From positions 1 to 48,145 of IMG/VR virus record IMGVR_UViG_3300008516_000043: DNA of 48,145 nt; one strand, 5' to 3'. Positions 18,091-25,136 of the stretch are shown here, one piece after another; the stretch's first letter is position 1; the number at the start of each line of letters is the position of its first letter. This stretch comes from a virus. Under the pieces are notes generated by a model that had not been told where the DNA came from, did not search any database, and saw nothing but the letters and a program-made list of their open reading frames with translations. The position numbers were made by a program, and so were the translations under genes.

Positions 18091-18590
18091 GCTCCAGGTG
18101 GCTTGGCTATCTTCTTCAATTCCTTTTTTATCCCAGAGCCAATTCTCGTAAAATTTGCAACAATCTCCGAAATATCATTTAATTCAATAATATCTCCAAT
18201 AATACTCACAAACAGGCTAATCTTAAGATTTTCTAAAAGAAACTTCTTATCTGCCTTTAATACCATTGCTACAATATCATACACTTTATCTAAAGCTTTT
18301 TCTGAAGATTTTATAAACCCAAATATTACTTCAGGTTCATAAATTTTCTTTGCTCCAATGTCTCCTGTCATTAATTCTGGATTTGCTGAAATTACAATAC
18401 TAACAACCTCAACAATATGTTGAAATAATGAATAAAATTCTCCTATTACTAATGGTTTTACAATAAATTTCTTTTTTCCAATTAAATAAGTTTTTGTCTT
18501 TCCAATCAACATACCCAATTCATCTTCACTAATAACTTCTTTTGCAACACTATCACTTTTATTTTTTTTGCTTTTATCTTCTTTACTCAT
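18087..18590 (-). CDS. tail assembly chaperone G part
   Basis: The protein of about 167 residues precedes the tape measure gene by one frame and carries a basic N-terminal leader, then alpha/beta sequence (KTYLIGKKKFIVKPLVIGEF) and a helical C-terminal half. I prefer the ATG at 18590 to the GTG two codons earlier because GGGG lies 9 bases before it. Tail chaperones of this kind coat the tape measure during tube assembly and are absent from the virion. A slippery heptamer sits 11 codons before the stop. Family assignment rests on position, size and the frameshift arrangement more than on sequence. Confidence 0.78.
   Translation of the reverse strand: MSKEDKSKKNKSDSVAKEVISEDELGMLIGKTKTYLIGKKKFIVKPLVIGEFYSLFQHIVEVVSIVISANPELMTGDIGAKKIYEPEVIFGFIKSSEKALDKVYDIVAMVLKADKKFLLENLKISLFVSIIGDIIELNDISEIVANFTRIGSGIKKELKKIAKPPGA
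18123..18129 (-). other. programmed -1 frameshift site A_AAA_AAG
   Basis: On the minus strand the G frame reads ATA AAA AAG GAA, and slipping back one base gives AAA AAA GGA ATT GAA, which stays open into the T frame. A_AAA_AAG is the classic strong bacterial slippery heptamer. It lies 36 bases before the G stop, as in lambda-type G/GT pairs. No clear downstream stem was found in the next 40 bases. Confidence 0.82.
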
Positions 18591-18640
18591 TTTCACTTAC
18601 CCCTTTCCTTCATTACAATTTGCCAAAGATAATAATTTCT

Positions 18641-18973
18641 TCAATTTCTCCAAAATCCACTTCTATCTCCGTAATTCAAATATTTACCACGACATTCATT
18701 GCAATATCCTGTAAATTCTCTTTTTTCTATAGCACCTATTACACTTTCAATATGCAACATTCTCCACTTTCTACATTTTGGGCATTTAACAGGAACAGTT
18801 ATTTTACATTCTATTCTTTTTCCATTTCCATTTTTAAACTTCTCATATTCCATATTATATAAGTCAATGTTGTGCCAACTTAATAAAGGTAACATATTAC
18901 CTTTAAATCTTTGTCCTTTACCTTTCAAATACTTTCTGTCCCTTAAGTACCCCTTTTCAATAACTTCTTTCAT
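18641..18973 (-). pseudogene. truncated homing-endonuclease-like gene (zinc-ribbon part only)
   Basis: The 110 residues include VKCPKCRKW, then 20 residues and FTGYCNECRGKYL, which parallels VKCPKCKEK...FSGYCIKCYVSKG in the HNH protein at 11.9-12.7 kb. The N-terminal WHNIDLYNMEYEKFKNG region also corresponds to its ALFNECWNDIVDRDD part. The catalytic HNH half is missing: the frame ends just after the second cysteine pair. A normal ribosome site (GAGGAAAATAAA) is kept. It interrupts the tail tube and chaperone genes. It may be a decayed homing element or a shortened DNA-binding protein. Confidence 0.6.
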
Positions 18974-18987
18974 TTTATTTTCCTCAT

Positions 18988-19494
18988 TTATACCAAACTA
19001 TCGACAACATGACCATAACGTTTTCCAAGTGTCTGCGAGAACTCCATAAGACAACGGAAAGTAATGGGGAATACAACCTTATCACCTTTTTGAAGAGTGT
19101 GTTCTGATGTTTCCATCTTTTTAGCACGAAAGAAAGTATAAGTCCTTGCTAACCCTAAACGATTTCTACCAGTAAATATTAATTGATGCTCTGGTAAATC
19201 TTGGAACGCTCCAAGATAAAGAGTATCAGTAACTCCTGGATTAGTTACTATTGCATCGGGTTCTTCCCAGACACGTTTAAGATTTACAAGTGTTGCTTCT
19301 GCAAGTTGTGTTTTAACAGTAAGAGTAAATTTAGTGGGACATATATCCGTTGCATCTAATTCTTGGTCAACTTCCTTTTCAAAAATATCCATTGTCTTTT
19401 CAACTGCAACACCATCACTGGTGTATCCCATGTCAGCTCCATCTAAAAATATTTGTACAATACCATGTAAAATGTTTCTTATATCAGTTGCCAT
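18988..19494 (-). CDS. tail tube-like protein
   Basis: The 168-residue protein is mainly beta strands with the layout of siphophage and myophage tube subunits: a start on the gene-product fold (NILHGIVQIFLDGADMGYTSDG), an acidic loop, FTLTVKTQLAEATLVNLKRVW in the middle and PITFRCLMEFSQTLG near the end. It lies shortly before the chaperones and tape measure, where the major tube gene is expected. AAGGAGTAGAAAC precedes the ATG. The paralogous pair just upstream (19.5-22.1 kb) could compete for the title of major tail protein, so the call is moderate. Confidence 0.68.
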   Translation of the reverse strand: MATDIRNILHGIVQIFLDGADMGYTSDGVAVEKTMDIFEKEVDQELDATDICPTKFTLTVKTQLAEATLVNLKRVWEEPDAIVTNPGVTDTLYLGAFQDLPEHQLIFTGRNRLGLARTYTFFRAKKMETSEHTLQKGDKVVFPITFRCLMEFSQTLGKRYGHVVDSLV

Positions 19495-19520
19495 GTTTCT
19501 ACTCCTTTTTCACTTTTTAC

Positions 19521-20312
19521 TTAAAGGTCAGCTGTATCAATCACTCTTTCAACTTCAGATTTACCCTTCCACTTCTGATTAATTGTAGTAGCAACTGTAG
19601 GTTCGCTACCAGCTTTAATAACAATATCAGTAATATCAGTGTACATATCAGTTCCATGTACACCAATATCATCTTCATTATTAATTGCATCACTTGCATC
19701 AACTGGTACGTCTTTATCTTCAGAAGTTGTATCCCATTTTGTGCACGATACAGTAAGAGTAAGTGCGTCAGCTGCAACAGCTGCAGTTGTTTTTTCAAGA
19801 ACTAAATTACTTGCATAATACCGAGTAATATCAATTGCACTGCCATCTACAAAAGTAGACGAAGCACCTGCTCCACCCGGAGGGTCTACAGCATCTATTG
19901 TAATCTCTCCCATTGCCGGAACAACAGGAGAAAATGTTGCTGCTGGTGTTAATATTTCAATTGCTAACATCTCACATGCAACTTTAAAATCAGGGCCAAC
20001 CCTTTCATCTTGTGCAACTAAATAAGCACTCATGCCACCAACATGTCTGGAAAGTGCTCTCATTGAAGTTACAAACCTATCAAATGCAACAGGAATTGAC
20101 AAACATTCAGCTAATTGATTTCTAAATCCTTCAATCAAATCATCAATGACTTCTGCATCAGCATAAGCAACTATCCTAGCAATATTGTTTGTCGCTCCAA
20201 GAGATGCTGTAGCTGCTTCAATTCCTGTTCCTAATTTCTGGTCAAGTTCATAGGATTGTGCTGCAATTGAATCTGCCAATAATATAAAGTCCGCCTTTGC
20301 AATAGTTCCCAT
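19521..20312 (-). CDS. virion protein, short paralogue of the 594-residue tail protein
   Basis: All 263 residues align with the C-terminal 260 or so residues of the next upstream gene. Shared blocks include LGTG-x-EAA-x-ASLGA-x-NNI, FSPV-x-x-MGEITID, VDPPGG, STFVDG-x-AI, YYASNLVL, TKWD-x-TSEDKDV, HGTDMY-x-DITD and TINQKWKG-x-SE. The first half is helical and the second beta-rich. The ribosome site AAGGAG is clear. Because the longer paralogue carries an extra beta-helix, this protein is probably the plain form of a tail or decoration subunit. I know no family name; a structural role is inferred from context. Confidence 0.62.
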   Translation of the reverse strand: MGTIAKADFILLADSIAAQSYELDQKLGTGIEAATASLGATNNIARIVAYADAEVIDDLIEGFRNQLAECLSIPVAFDRFVTSMRALSRHVGGMSAYLVAQDERVGPDFKVACEMLAIEILTPAATFSPVVPAMGEITIDAVDPPGGAGASSTFVDGSAIDITRYYASNLVLEKTTAAVAADALTLTVSCTKWDTTSEDKDVPVDASDAINNEDDIGVHGTDMYTDITDIVIKAGSEPTVATTINQKWKGKSEVERVIDTADL

Positions 20313-20336
20313 GTTTTTCTCCTTATTTCTATATCC

Positions 20337-22121
20337 TTATAAGGCAACACTTCTCTCAAGTTCTGACATTCCTTTCCATTTCTGATTAATTGTATTTGCA
20401 TTAACAGGTTCAGCTCCAACCTTAATTATCATATCAGTAATGTCAATATACATATCTGTTCCATGTGTACCAATATCATATTCTAAATTAATTATATGAA
20501 GTCCATCAACTGCTACATCTTTATCTTCAGAGGTCATGTCCCACTTTGTAAGTGTTACAGTAATAGTAAATGGGTCTCCAACTCCTGAAGAAGCAGTAGT
20601 TTTATGCAAAACTAAATTACTTGCATAGTAATGACGAATATTTATTGCGTTTCCATCCACAAACGTACTCGTAGCACCTCCACCTCCTGGAGGGTCTACA
20701 TCATCTATCGTAATCTCTCCCATATTAGAAATTACAGGAGAAAAAATACTTTCTGATTTTATTTTTTCTATTGCAAATAACTCAACCATTGTCTTAAATT
20801 GAAATGGCGCTCTTTGTAAGTTTTCTTCTAAATAATGTCCAATATTACCAAGATGATTTTTTAATGCTTTTGCTGAAGTATAAAATCCCTCAAAAGCATT
20901 AGGATGAGTTGTTACTTTTACCATCTGTTTTTTAAACGCTTTTAATAAAGCTAACTGAACATCAGAGTCAGCATTTGCTTTTATTCTATTAATATTATTT
21001 TGTGCACCGAGAGAAGCGGAAGCTGCTTCAACTCCAGTACCTAATTTTTTAGCAAATTCTATTGATTGTGCTACCATTGAATCTATTAAGTCAAGACAGT
21101 CCCATATTTGAATTTGTCCGTTTTTTTCTTGTTCTCTAAATGCTCCAATTGTCCAAGGACCCCATGTTGGTCGTTTCTTTCCTGCTACATCACTTTGAAA
21201 TTGTCCATATAAACTTTCAGCTGCTCTCCAAATATCCGAACCAATTAAAGGTCTAAAATCTTCACTTCCACTCACAATAGAAACAAATTGGTTTGCTCCA
21301 GCCTTATTCGTTTTATTGTGTGCTCCACCATAAAGAGCGGCAGACCCATCATCTGATGTACAATAATCTATGTTAAAAGTCCCCATGTGCTTTTTAAATG
21401 CCTGACCTCCAGTTCCAGCGCCACAATTACCTGCATAAACATTACGAATAATACAAGTTCCAAAGTTTAAATTGGCATAAATACCATAAGCATGTGGCCC
21501 GGGTGATAGATTCCATATCGTTCCATTGCTTATCACAGTTCCATTCGACTGCTGACTAACTACGCCATGAACAACGTCGCTACTTGCATATAGATTGTTA
21601 ATAATAAAATTGCGAATTTCTACATTTGGTGAATTAAAGATATTAATACCTTTAACATCAGAACTAGCAGTCTGTGTACTATCTTGAATAATACATTCAT
21701 CAATTAATACATTATTAACATTAAGTATATAAATAGGAGCACTTAAACCAAAAGGATTAAGATTTATACATTTAACTCGAAATCCAACAATTCTGCTGTA
21801 TGGTCCTGGAAGAATAGCAAAAGCTTTAGCGGCTCCACTATAGAATATCTGTATACCTTGATTTAACATGCCATAATGTAAAACCATTGCATACATGCTA
21901 ATAAAATCATTTGCTGTTTCGCCAAAAAAATTTGTTGAAAAGTCAACAAACTCCATATATATATTACCCGTAGTTACTTTAGCAAATACTCGTATTCTCT
22001 GTTCACCCATACCAGCAAGATTACCACCACCAGCTGGTGTAGCAGCAAGAATAGCTGCTCTAACTGCTGTTAGTGTAGTATAAGGTTTATCGTCACCTAC
22101 ATCCCAGTATGTTACTGCCAT
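20337..22121 (-). CDS. tail protein: beta-helix domain fused to a paralogue of the next gene
   Basis: Residues 1-330 of 594 form a beta-helix-like domain: the entry AVTYWDVGDDKPYTTLTAV parallels the 336-residue protein at 8.6 kb, followed by Asn/Ile-rich turns and an exit with DIWRAAESLYGQF, KKRPTWGPWTIGAF. Residues 340-594 are the module repeated as a separate protein in the next gene. The pair is best explained by tandem duplication with gain or loss of the helix. Two related subunits, one bearing a projecting domain, recall phages whose minor tail-tube copies carry surface domains. That comparison is inference. Confidence 0.65.
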   Translation of the reverse strand: MAVTYWDVGDDKPYTTLTAVRAAILAATPAGGGNLAGMGEQRIRVFAKVTTGNIYMEFVDFSTNFFGETANDFISMYAMVLHYGMLNQGIQIFYSGAAKAFAILPGPYSRIVGFRVKCINLNPFGLSAPIYILNVNNVLIDECIIQDSTQTASSDVKGINIFNSPNVEIRNFIINNLYASSDVVHGVVSQQSNGTVISNGTIWNLSPGPHAYGIYANLNFGTCIIRNVYAGNCGAGTGGQAFKKHMGTFNIDYCTSDDGSAALYGGAHNKTNKAGANQFVSIVSGSEDFRPLIGSDIWRAAESLYGQFQSDVAGKKRPTWGPWTIGAFREQEKNGQIQIWDCLDLIDSMVAQSIEFAKKLGTGVEAASASLGAQNNINRIKANADSDVQLALLKAFKKQMVKVTTHPNAFEGFYTSAKALKNHLGNIGHYLEENLQRAPFQFKTMVELFAIEKIKSESIFSPVISNMGEITIDDVDPPGGGGATSTFVDGNAINIRHYYASNLVLHKTTASSGVGDPFTITVTLTKWDMTSEDKDVAVDGLHIINLEYDIGTHGTDMYIDITDMIIKVGAEPVNANTINQKWKGMSELERSVAL

Positions 22122-22136
22122 TTTAAAACCTTAAAA

Positions 22137-22403
22137 TTATTTCTTTTTCTTTTTTATTACCTTCTTTTTCTTACTTGAAGTACGAGATATACCAACCCTT
22201 GCTTTTATTTTTGGTTTCTCTATAATCTTCGTAATTATATTATCCTTCATATCAGTAATTATATAATATTTGCTATTGAATAATCCATTAGGTACATCTT
22301 TTTCTAACATTTCCAATGTTTCGCCTGACCTTAATGTTACTCCTCTTAAATGTGCTTTTGATTCTCCAGGAGCTTTGAATGTTACTTTCACTTTCTTATC
22401 CAT
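22137..22403 (-). CDS. hypothetical small basic protein
   Basis: The 88-residue frame is read from ATG at 22403, which has AAAGGAGAAAAA upstream; the GTG five codons earlier lies inside that site and is unlikely. Residues 1-60 form a small beta domain (VKVTFKAPGESKAHLRGVTL, YYIITDMKDNIITKII) and the last 20 are almost all Lys with Val and Ile (SSKKKKVIKKKKK). Lysine-rich ends recur in several unrelated genes here. It sits between tail completion and tail genes, just behind a strong promoter. Confidence 0.58.
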   Translation of the reverse strand: MDKKVKVTFKAPGESKAHLRGVTLRSGETLEMLEKDVPNGLFNSKYYIITDMKDNIITKIIEKPKIKARVGISRTSSKKKKVIKKKKK

Positions 22404-22456
22404 TTTTTCTCCTTTCACGCCATAGTCCCCCTCAACTATTTAAGTTGTAAGAGTGT

Positions 22457-22484
22457 ATTGTACTAGAGCGGCGATTGTTGTCAA
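22457..22484 (-). promoter_or_regulatory. sigma70-type promoter for the tail genes
   Basis: On the minus strand TTGACA (22484-22479) is followed after 16 bases by TACAAT (22462-22457). The -35 is perfect and the -10 matches five of six. Transcription would start near 22450 and read the gene at 22403 and the tail operon. The element lies in one of the few gaps (22404-22497) of the packed late region, and its spacer is G+C-rich. An inverted repeat CAACT-N5-AGTTG lies just past the start. Confidence 0.72.
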
Positions 22485-22497
22485 GCTACAACCCTTT

Positions 22498-23004
22498 CTA
22501 ATATCCAAATTTAGTCTTTGCTCTTAAGTGAATGCTTGCAGATTTAAAATATAAATCTCCTTCAAAGTCTGTCGGAGTAAAATCTATACCAGAAACAACT
22601 GAGTCACTAACATTACTAGGATATGGAGATAATTCTATATGAAGAGCATGTTTGTCTAATACACTTCTTATTGCTTTTACATATCTTAATACTTTTCTTT
22701 CAGCTTTCTCTGACTTATTTTCCCACAATACTACTATTACATCAATCATCGTTTCATCTTCAGTTACTCCGGGATTAAAATCAACACCTTCAATAGTTGA
22801 AGGTGTTACAATTATAATAGACTTTCCTTCTGCAACATTTGGGTCTATTTGTCTTAAACCAAAGTAAATTGCTTTTGGGTTTGATATTACAAAAGCATCA
22901 TTTTTTACAGCATTTATTGTTGCTATTTCAGTATTTAAATTATTTGTTAAAATAGTTCTTACCTCATCAATTAAATCTTCATGGTCATATTCTTTAAGAG
23001 CCAT
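22498..23004 (-). CDS. tail terminator / tail completion protein
   Basis: The 168-residue protein has a helix at the start (DHEDLIDEVRTILTNNL), a central beta sheet (SIIIVTPSTIEGVDF, MIDVIVVLWEN) and a helix (AERKVLRYVKAIRSVLDKH) before a final pair of strands, matching the fold order of gpU-like tail terminator proteins. It follows the virion-morphogenesis protein and precedes the tail tube, the usual place. AAGGAG precedes the ATG. The family call is based on fold pattern and gene order. Confidence 0.62.
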   Translation of the reverse strand: MALKEYDHEDLIDEVRTILTNNLNTEIATINAVKNDAFVISNPKAIYFGLRQIDPNVAEGKSIIIVTPSTIEGVDFNPGVTEDETMIDVIVVLWENKSEKAERKVLRYVKAIRSVLDKHALHIELSPYPSNVSDSVVSGIDFTPTDFEGDLYFKSASIHLRAKTKFGY

Positions 23005-23005
23005 T

Positions 23006-23509
23006 TTAACTCCTTAATACTTTGTTAACATGTTTCTGAAACATTTTTCGTATTATTGTAATGTCTTGCCTTTGAAACATAAGAAACGGTCTTGCAGGAA
23101 TTCTAAACCTTCTCCCTGGACCAACATATCCGCCCTTCTGTAATATACTTGCATAACTTACATTTGTTCCAAGAAAAAAACCATTTCTTTTTATCTTTAA
23201 TCCTTTTCCACGAGATATTGAACGTTTAAGTTGTAATGCAAAAACTCTATTTCCTAATCTACCTGCCAATTGTAATATTATTAATGGATAATTTATTCTT
23301 TCACGAACTAATTTTCTATATGCAAATCCCCATGGAGCCCATTTTTTGGGACGTCCTTCTCTTGTAAAATTCATATGAACTGAATTAATCATGTACCAAG
23401 CTGAATCTTTTATTGGTCTTTTTAGCCATTCCAATCTTTTTAAGTTTCCAAACTTTCTTCTAATTTTTGCTAATTGCATTTTATTGATAGTGATGTATAC
23501 TTCTGCCAT
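23006..23509 (-). CDS. phage virion morphogenesis protein (tail completion, gpG/gpS-like)
   Basis: The 167-residue protein shows the hallmark order of this family: a helical start, NFTREGRPKKWAPW near residue 48, a LAGRLGNRVF segment near 80 (usually L..TG.L..S), YASILQKGGYVG near 118 (usually YA..HQ.G) and PARPFLMFQRQD near 138. It is very basic. The family includes Mu gpG and P2 gpS-type head-tail completion proteins that help join finished heads and tails. Coupled translation with the preceding gene is likely because no good ribosome site is visible. Confidence 0.78.
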   Translation of the reverse strand: MAEVYITINKMQLAKIRRKFGNLKRLEWLKRPIKDSAWYMINSVHMNFTREGRPKKWAPWGFAYRKLVRERINYPLIILQLAGRLGNRVFALQLKRSISRGKGLKIKRNGFFLGTNVSYASILQKGGYVGPGRRFRIPARPFLMFQRQDITIIRKMFQKHVNKVLRS

Positions 23510-23512
23510 GAT

Positions 23513-23896
23513 TTATATTTCTGATGTTTCACCGCTTAACGGAGAAGTATTCATTGTTTTAACATGCTGAACGTTTATTTCAAAGTGATGGTCTGCACTT
23601 TCTGCATTATCCGCATTTAAACAACGATATACTTCATTTCCAATAGTAAATCTATCTTCCATTCTAAAATTATAAGGAGTATCCTTTATTTCATAATAGC
23701 GAGTAATTAGTAACGGTGTTTCAACAGTAGAAGATACTTTGTCTTGTTCCATTCCACCATGAGTGGACGGAGACTTAATTCCTAATCTGCATGGAACATC
23801 TATATAGACATTATCATATTCTTCCGTAACCTCATTATAACGCGATACAGCAGCTCTCAAAGGCAATAATCTCAAGGGAATCTCTCGCGCTTTCAC
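23513..23896 (-). CDS. head-tail joining / stopper protein
   Basis: The 127-residue protein is small and beta-rich and lies between the connector and the virion-morphogenesis protein, as in the order gp15-gp16 of SPP1-like modules. Tokens such as EVTEEYDNVYIDVPCRLGI, DRFTIGNEVYRCLNADNAE and FEINVQHV suit the stopper family. The start is a GTG, supported by GGAGG six bases upstream. The call rests mainly on size, strand pattern and order. Confidence 0.6.
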   Translation of the reverse strand: MKAREIPLRLLPLRAAVSRYNEVTEEYDNVYIDVPCRLGIKSPSTHGGMEQDKVSSTVETPLLITRYYEIKDTPYNFRMEDRFTIGNEVYRCLNADNAESADHHFEINVQHVKTMNTSPLSGETSEI

Positions 23897-23923
23897 ATCT
23901 CACCTCCATAAACAAATAAATAA

Positions 23924-24571
23924 TTAAGCAATAAGAGTTCTTTTAAATCTCATAATTATATCATTTATATCGTTTTGCCACTGCTCTCTTTGTGTACTAA
24001 ATAACCCTCCTGAAGTTTTATTTACATTATACGCTTCTGCGTATTGAGATATTTTTATACTCTTTAATCCTTCACTTTCCCATTCTGCCGGGCTTCTCAT
24101 AATTATGCGTATTAAAACCATTTTTAAAATACAATCCTTTATGTCATCTGGAATATCCGCTAACTCATATCCATACATATAAATTACTTCTATATTTAAA
24201 TGTCCTTCTGGAAAATATGCCATAGAAACAGGCAATGTAGAAACTAAATGAATAACACCTGTTTCTTCATCAACTCTATATTCAGTTACTGTCACATCTT
24301 GTTGATAACTTGGAACATCTGTTACAATAATACTAGTAATTGATACAATTGGAAAATACCTAAGTACAATGGTAGGCTTTCCACTTCCGCTTATTTTTTC
24401 CGTTATAGTAACTTTCTCAAATTTTCTTCGTGTTAATCTTTCAAAATCTCTTTGTGCTCTTAATATTACTTTATTTAATTTTGAATAAGAACCTTGTTTC
24501 CACTCTTCAGTGTCAATACCAAGGTCCTTTAATTCATCAATAACATCTTGTTGTGTAATCCAAACATTCAT
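23924..24571 (-). CDS. head-tail connector (gp6/gp15-like adaptor)
   Basis: The 215-residue protein begins with helices (ITQQDVIDELKDLGI, LNKVILRAQRDFERLTRRKFEK), has a central beta block (SITSIIVTDVPSYQ, EYRVDEETGVIHL) and ends with helices that contain DDIKDCILKMVLIRIIMRSP. This is the usual layout of the connector that forms the ring below the portal. Its gene follows the capsid region and precedes the stopper. The start overlaps the previous stop region and there is no strong ribosome site, suggesting coupling. Confidence 0.72.
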   Translation of the reverse strand: MNVWITQQDVIDELKDLGIDTEEWKQGSYSKLNKVILRAQRDFERLTRRKFEKVTITEKISGSGKPTIVLRYFPIVSITSIIVTDVPSYQQDVTVTEYRVDEETGVIHLVSTLPVSMAYFPEGHLNIEVIYMYGYELADIPDDIKDCILKMVLIRIIMRSPAEWESEGLKSIKISQYAEAYNVNKTSGGLFSTQREQWQNDINDIIMRFKRTLIA

Positions 24572-24576
24572 TTATG

Positions 24577-25116
24577 TCATTCTTTCACTTTTTTCTTTTT
24601 AATAGTTTTTTTTACAATATTTTTCTTTGCAACTTTCTTTCTCACTTTAGGTATTTTAAGACTTTTTTCTTCTTCCTCTTCAATTTGTTTTCTAATCTTT
24701 TTCACAATCTTTTCTTTTTCCACTTCTAATTCTGTCGCTACTTCTTTTCTTGCTTCTTCTCTAACTTTTTTCTTTAAATCTTCTAATTCCTTTGTTGCAT
24801 TTTGATTCACTTTTTCCATCGTTTCTCTAATTCCTTTTTTCATTTCTTCTTTTTCTTTTTTTAATTCTGCTTGTGCTTCTTCTCTCGCTTTTTTTATTGC
24901 TTCTTCCTTAATCTTATTTAAGTCTGTAGCTTCTATAGGAGATTTCAAGGAGGCAACCTTACTACCGATTGCCTCCTCTTCAGAAATCTCCTTGAAGCAA
25001 GACTCTTTTCGCAGCTCTTCCACATGAGATAGGTCTGTAACTTCTACAAGATAGTTCTTAATAACATAATTAAAAACCGACCCTTCCCTTGTATTTTCAC
25101 AAACGAACCAAGCCAT
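24577..25116 (-). CDS. coiled-coil protein between capsid and connector genes
   Basis: Residues 1-60 of 179 form a small domain with a binding-type loop (YVIKNYLVEVTDLSHVEELRK), then residues 65-150 are an extended Lys/Glu/Ala coiled coil and the end is a basic Lys/Val tail. The ribosome site is AAAGGGGAG. Gene order suggests a head accessory or assembly protein; the N-terminal part resembles small head decoration or fitting domains in style only. The coding DNA contains a strong nested hairpin (24938-24991). The family was not recognised. Confidence 0.6.
   Translation of the reverse strand: MAWFVCENTREGSVFNYVIKNYLVEVTDLSHVEELRKESCFKEISEEEAIGSKVASLKSPIEATDLNKIKEEAIKKAREEAQAELKKEKEEMKKGIRETMEKVNQNATKELEDLKKKVREEARKEVATELEVEKEKIVKKIRKQIEEEEEKSLKIPKVRKKVAKKNIVKKTIKKKKVKE
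24938..24991 (-). repeat. nested inverted repeat inside the coiled-coil gene
   Basis: Outer 9-base arms GGAGATTTC (24938-24946) and GAAATCTCC (24983-24991) enclose inner 8-base arms GGAGGCAA (24949-24956) and TTGCCTCC (24969-24976) with a 12-base loop. Both stems are perfect, separated by small unpaired patches of two and six bases. This is unusual within coding DNA of such low G+C. It lies about 145-200 bases past the major capsid stop and could stabilise the capsid message or slow expression of the next genes. Confidence 0.7.
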
Positions 25117-25136
25117 AGCTTCTCCCCTTTCAGTTT

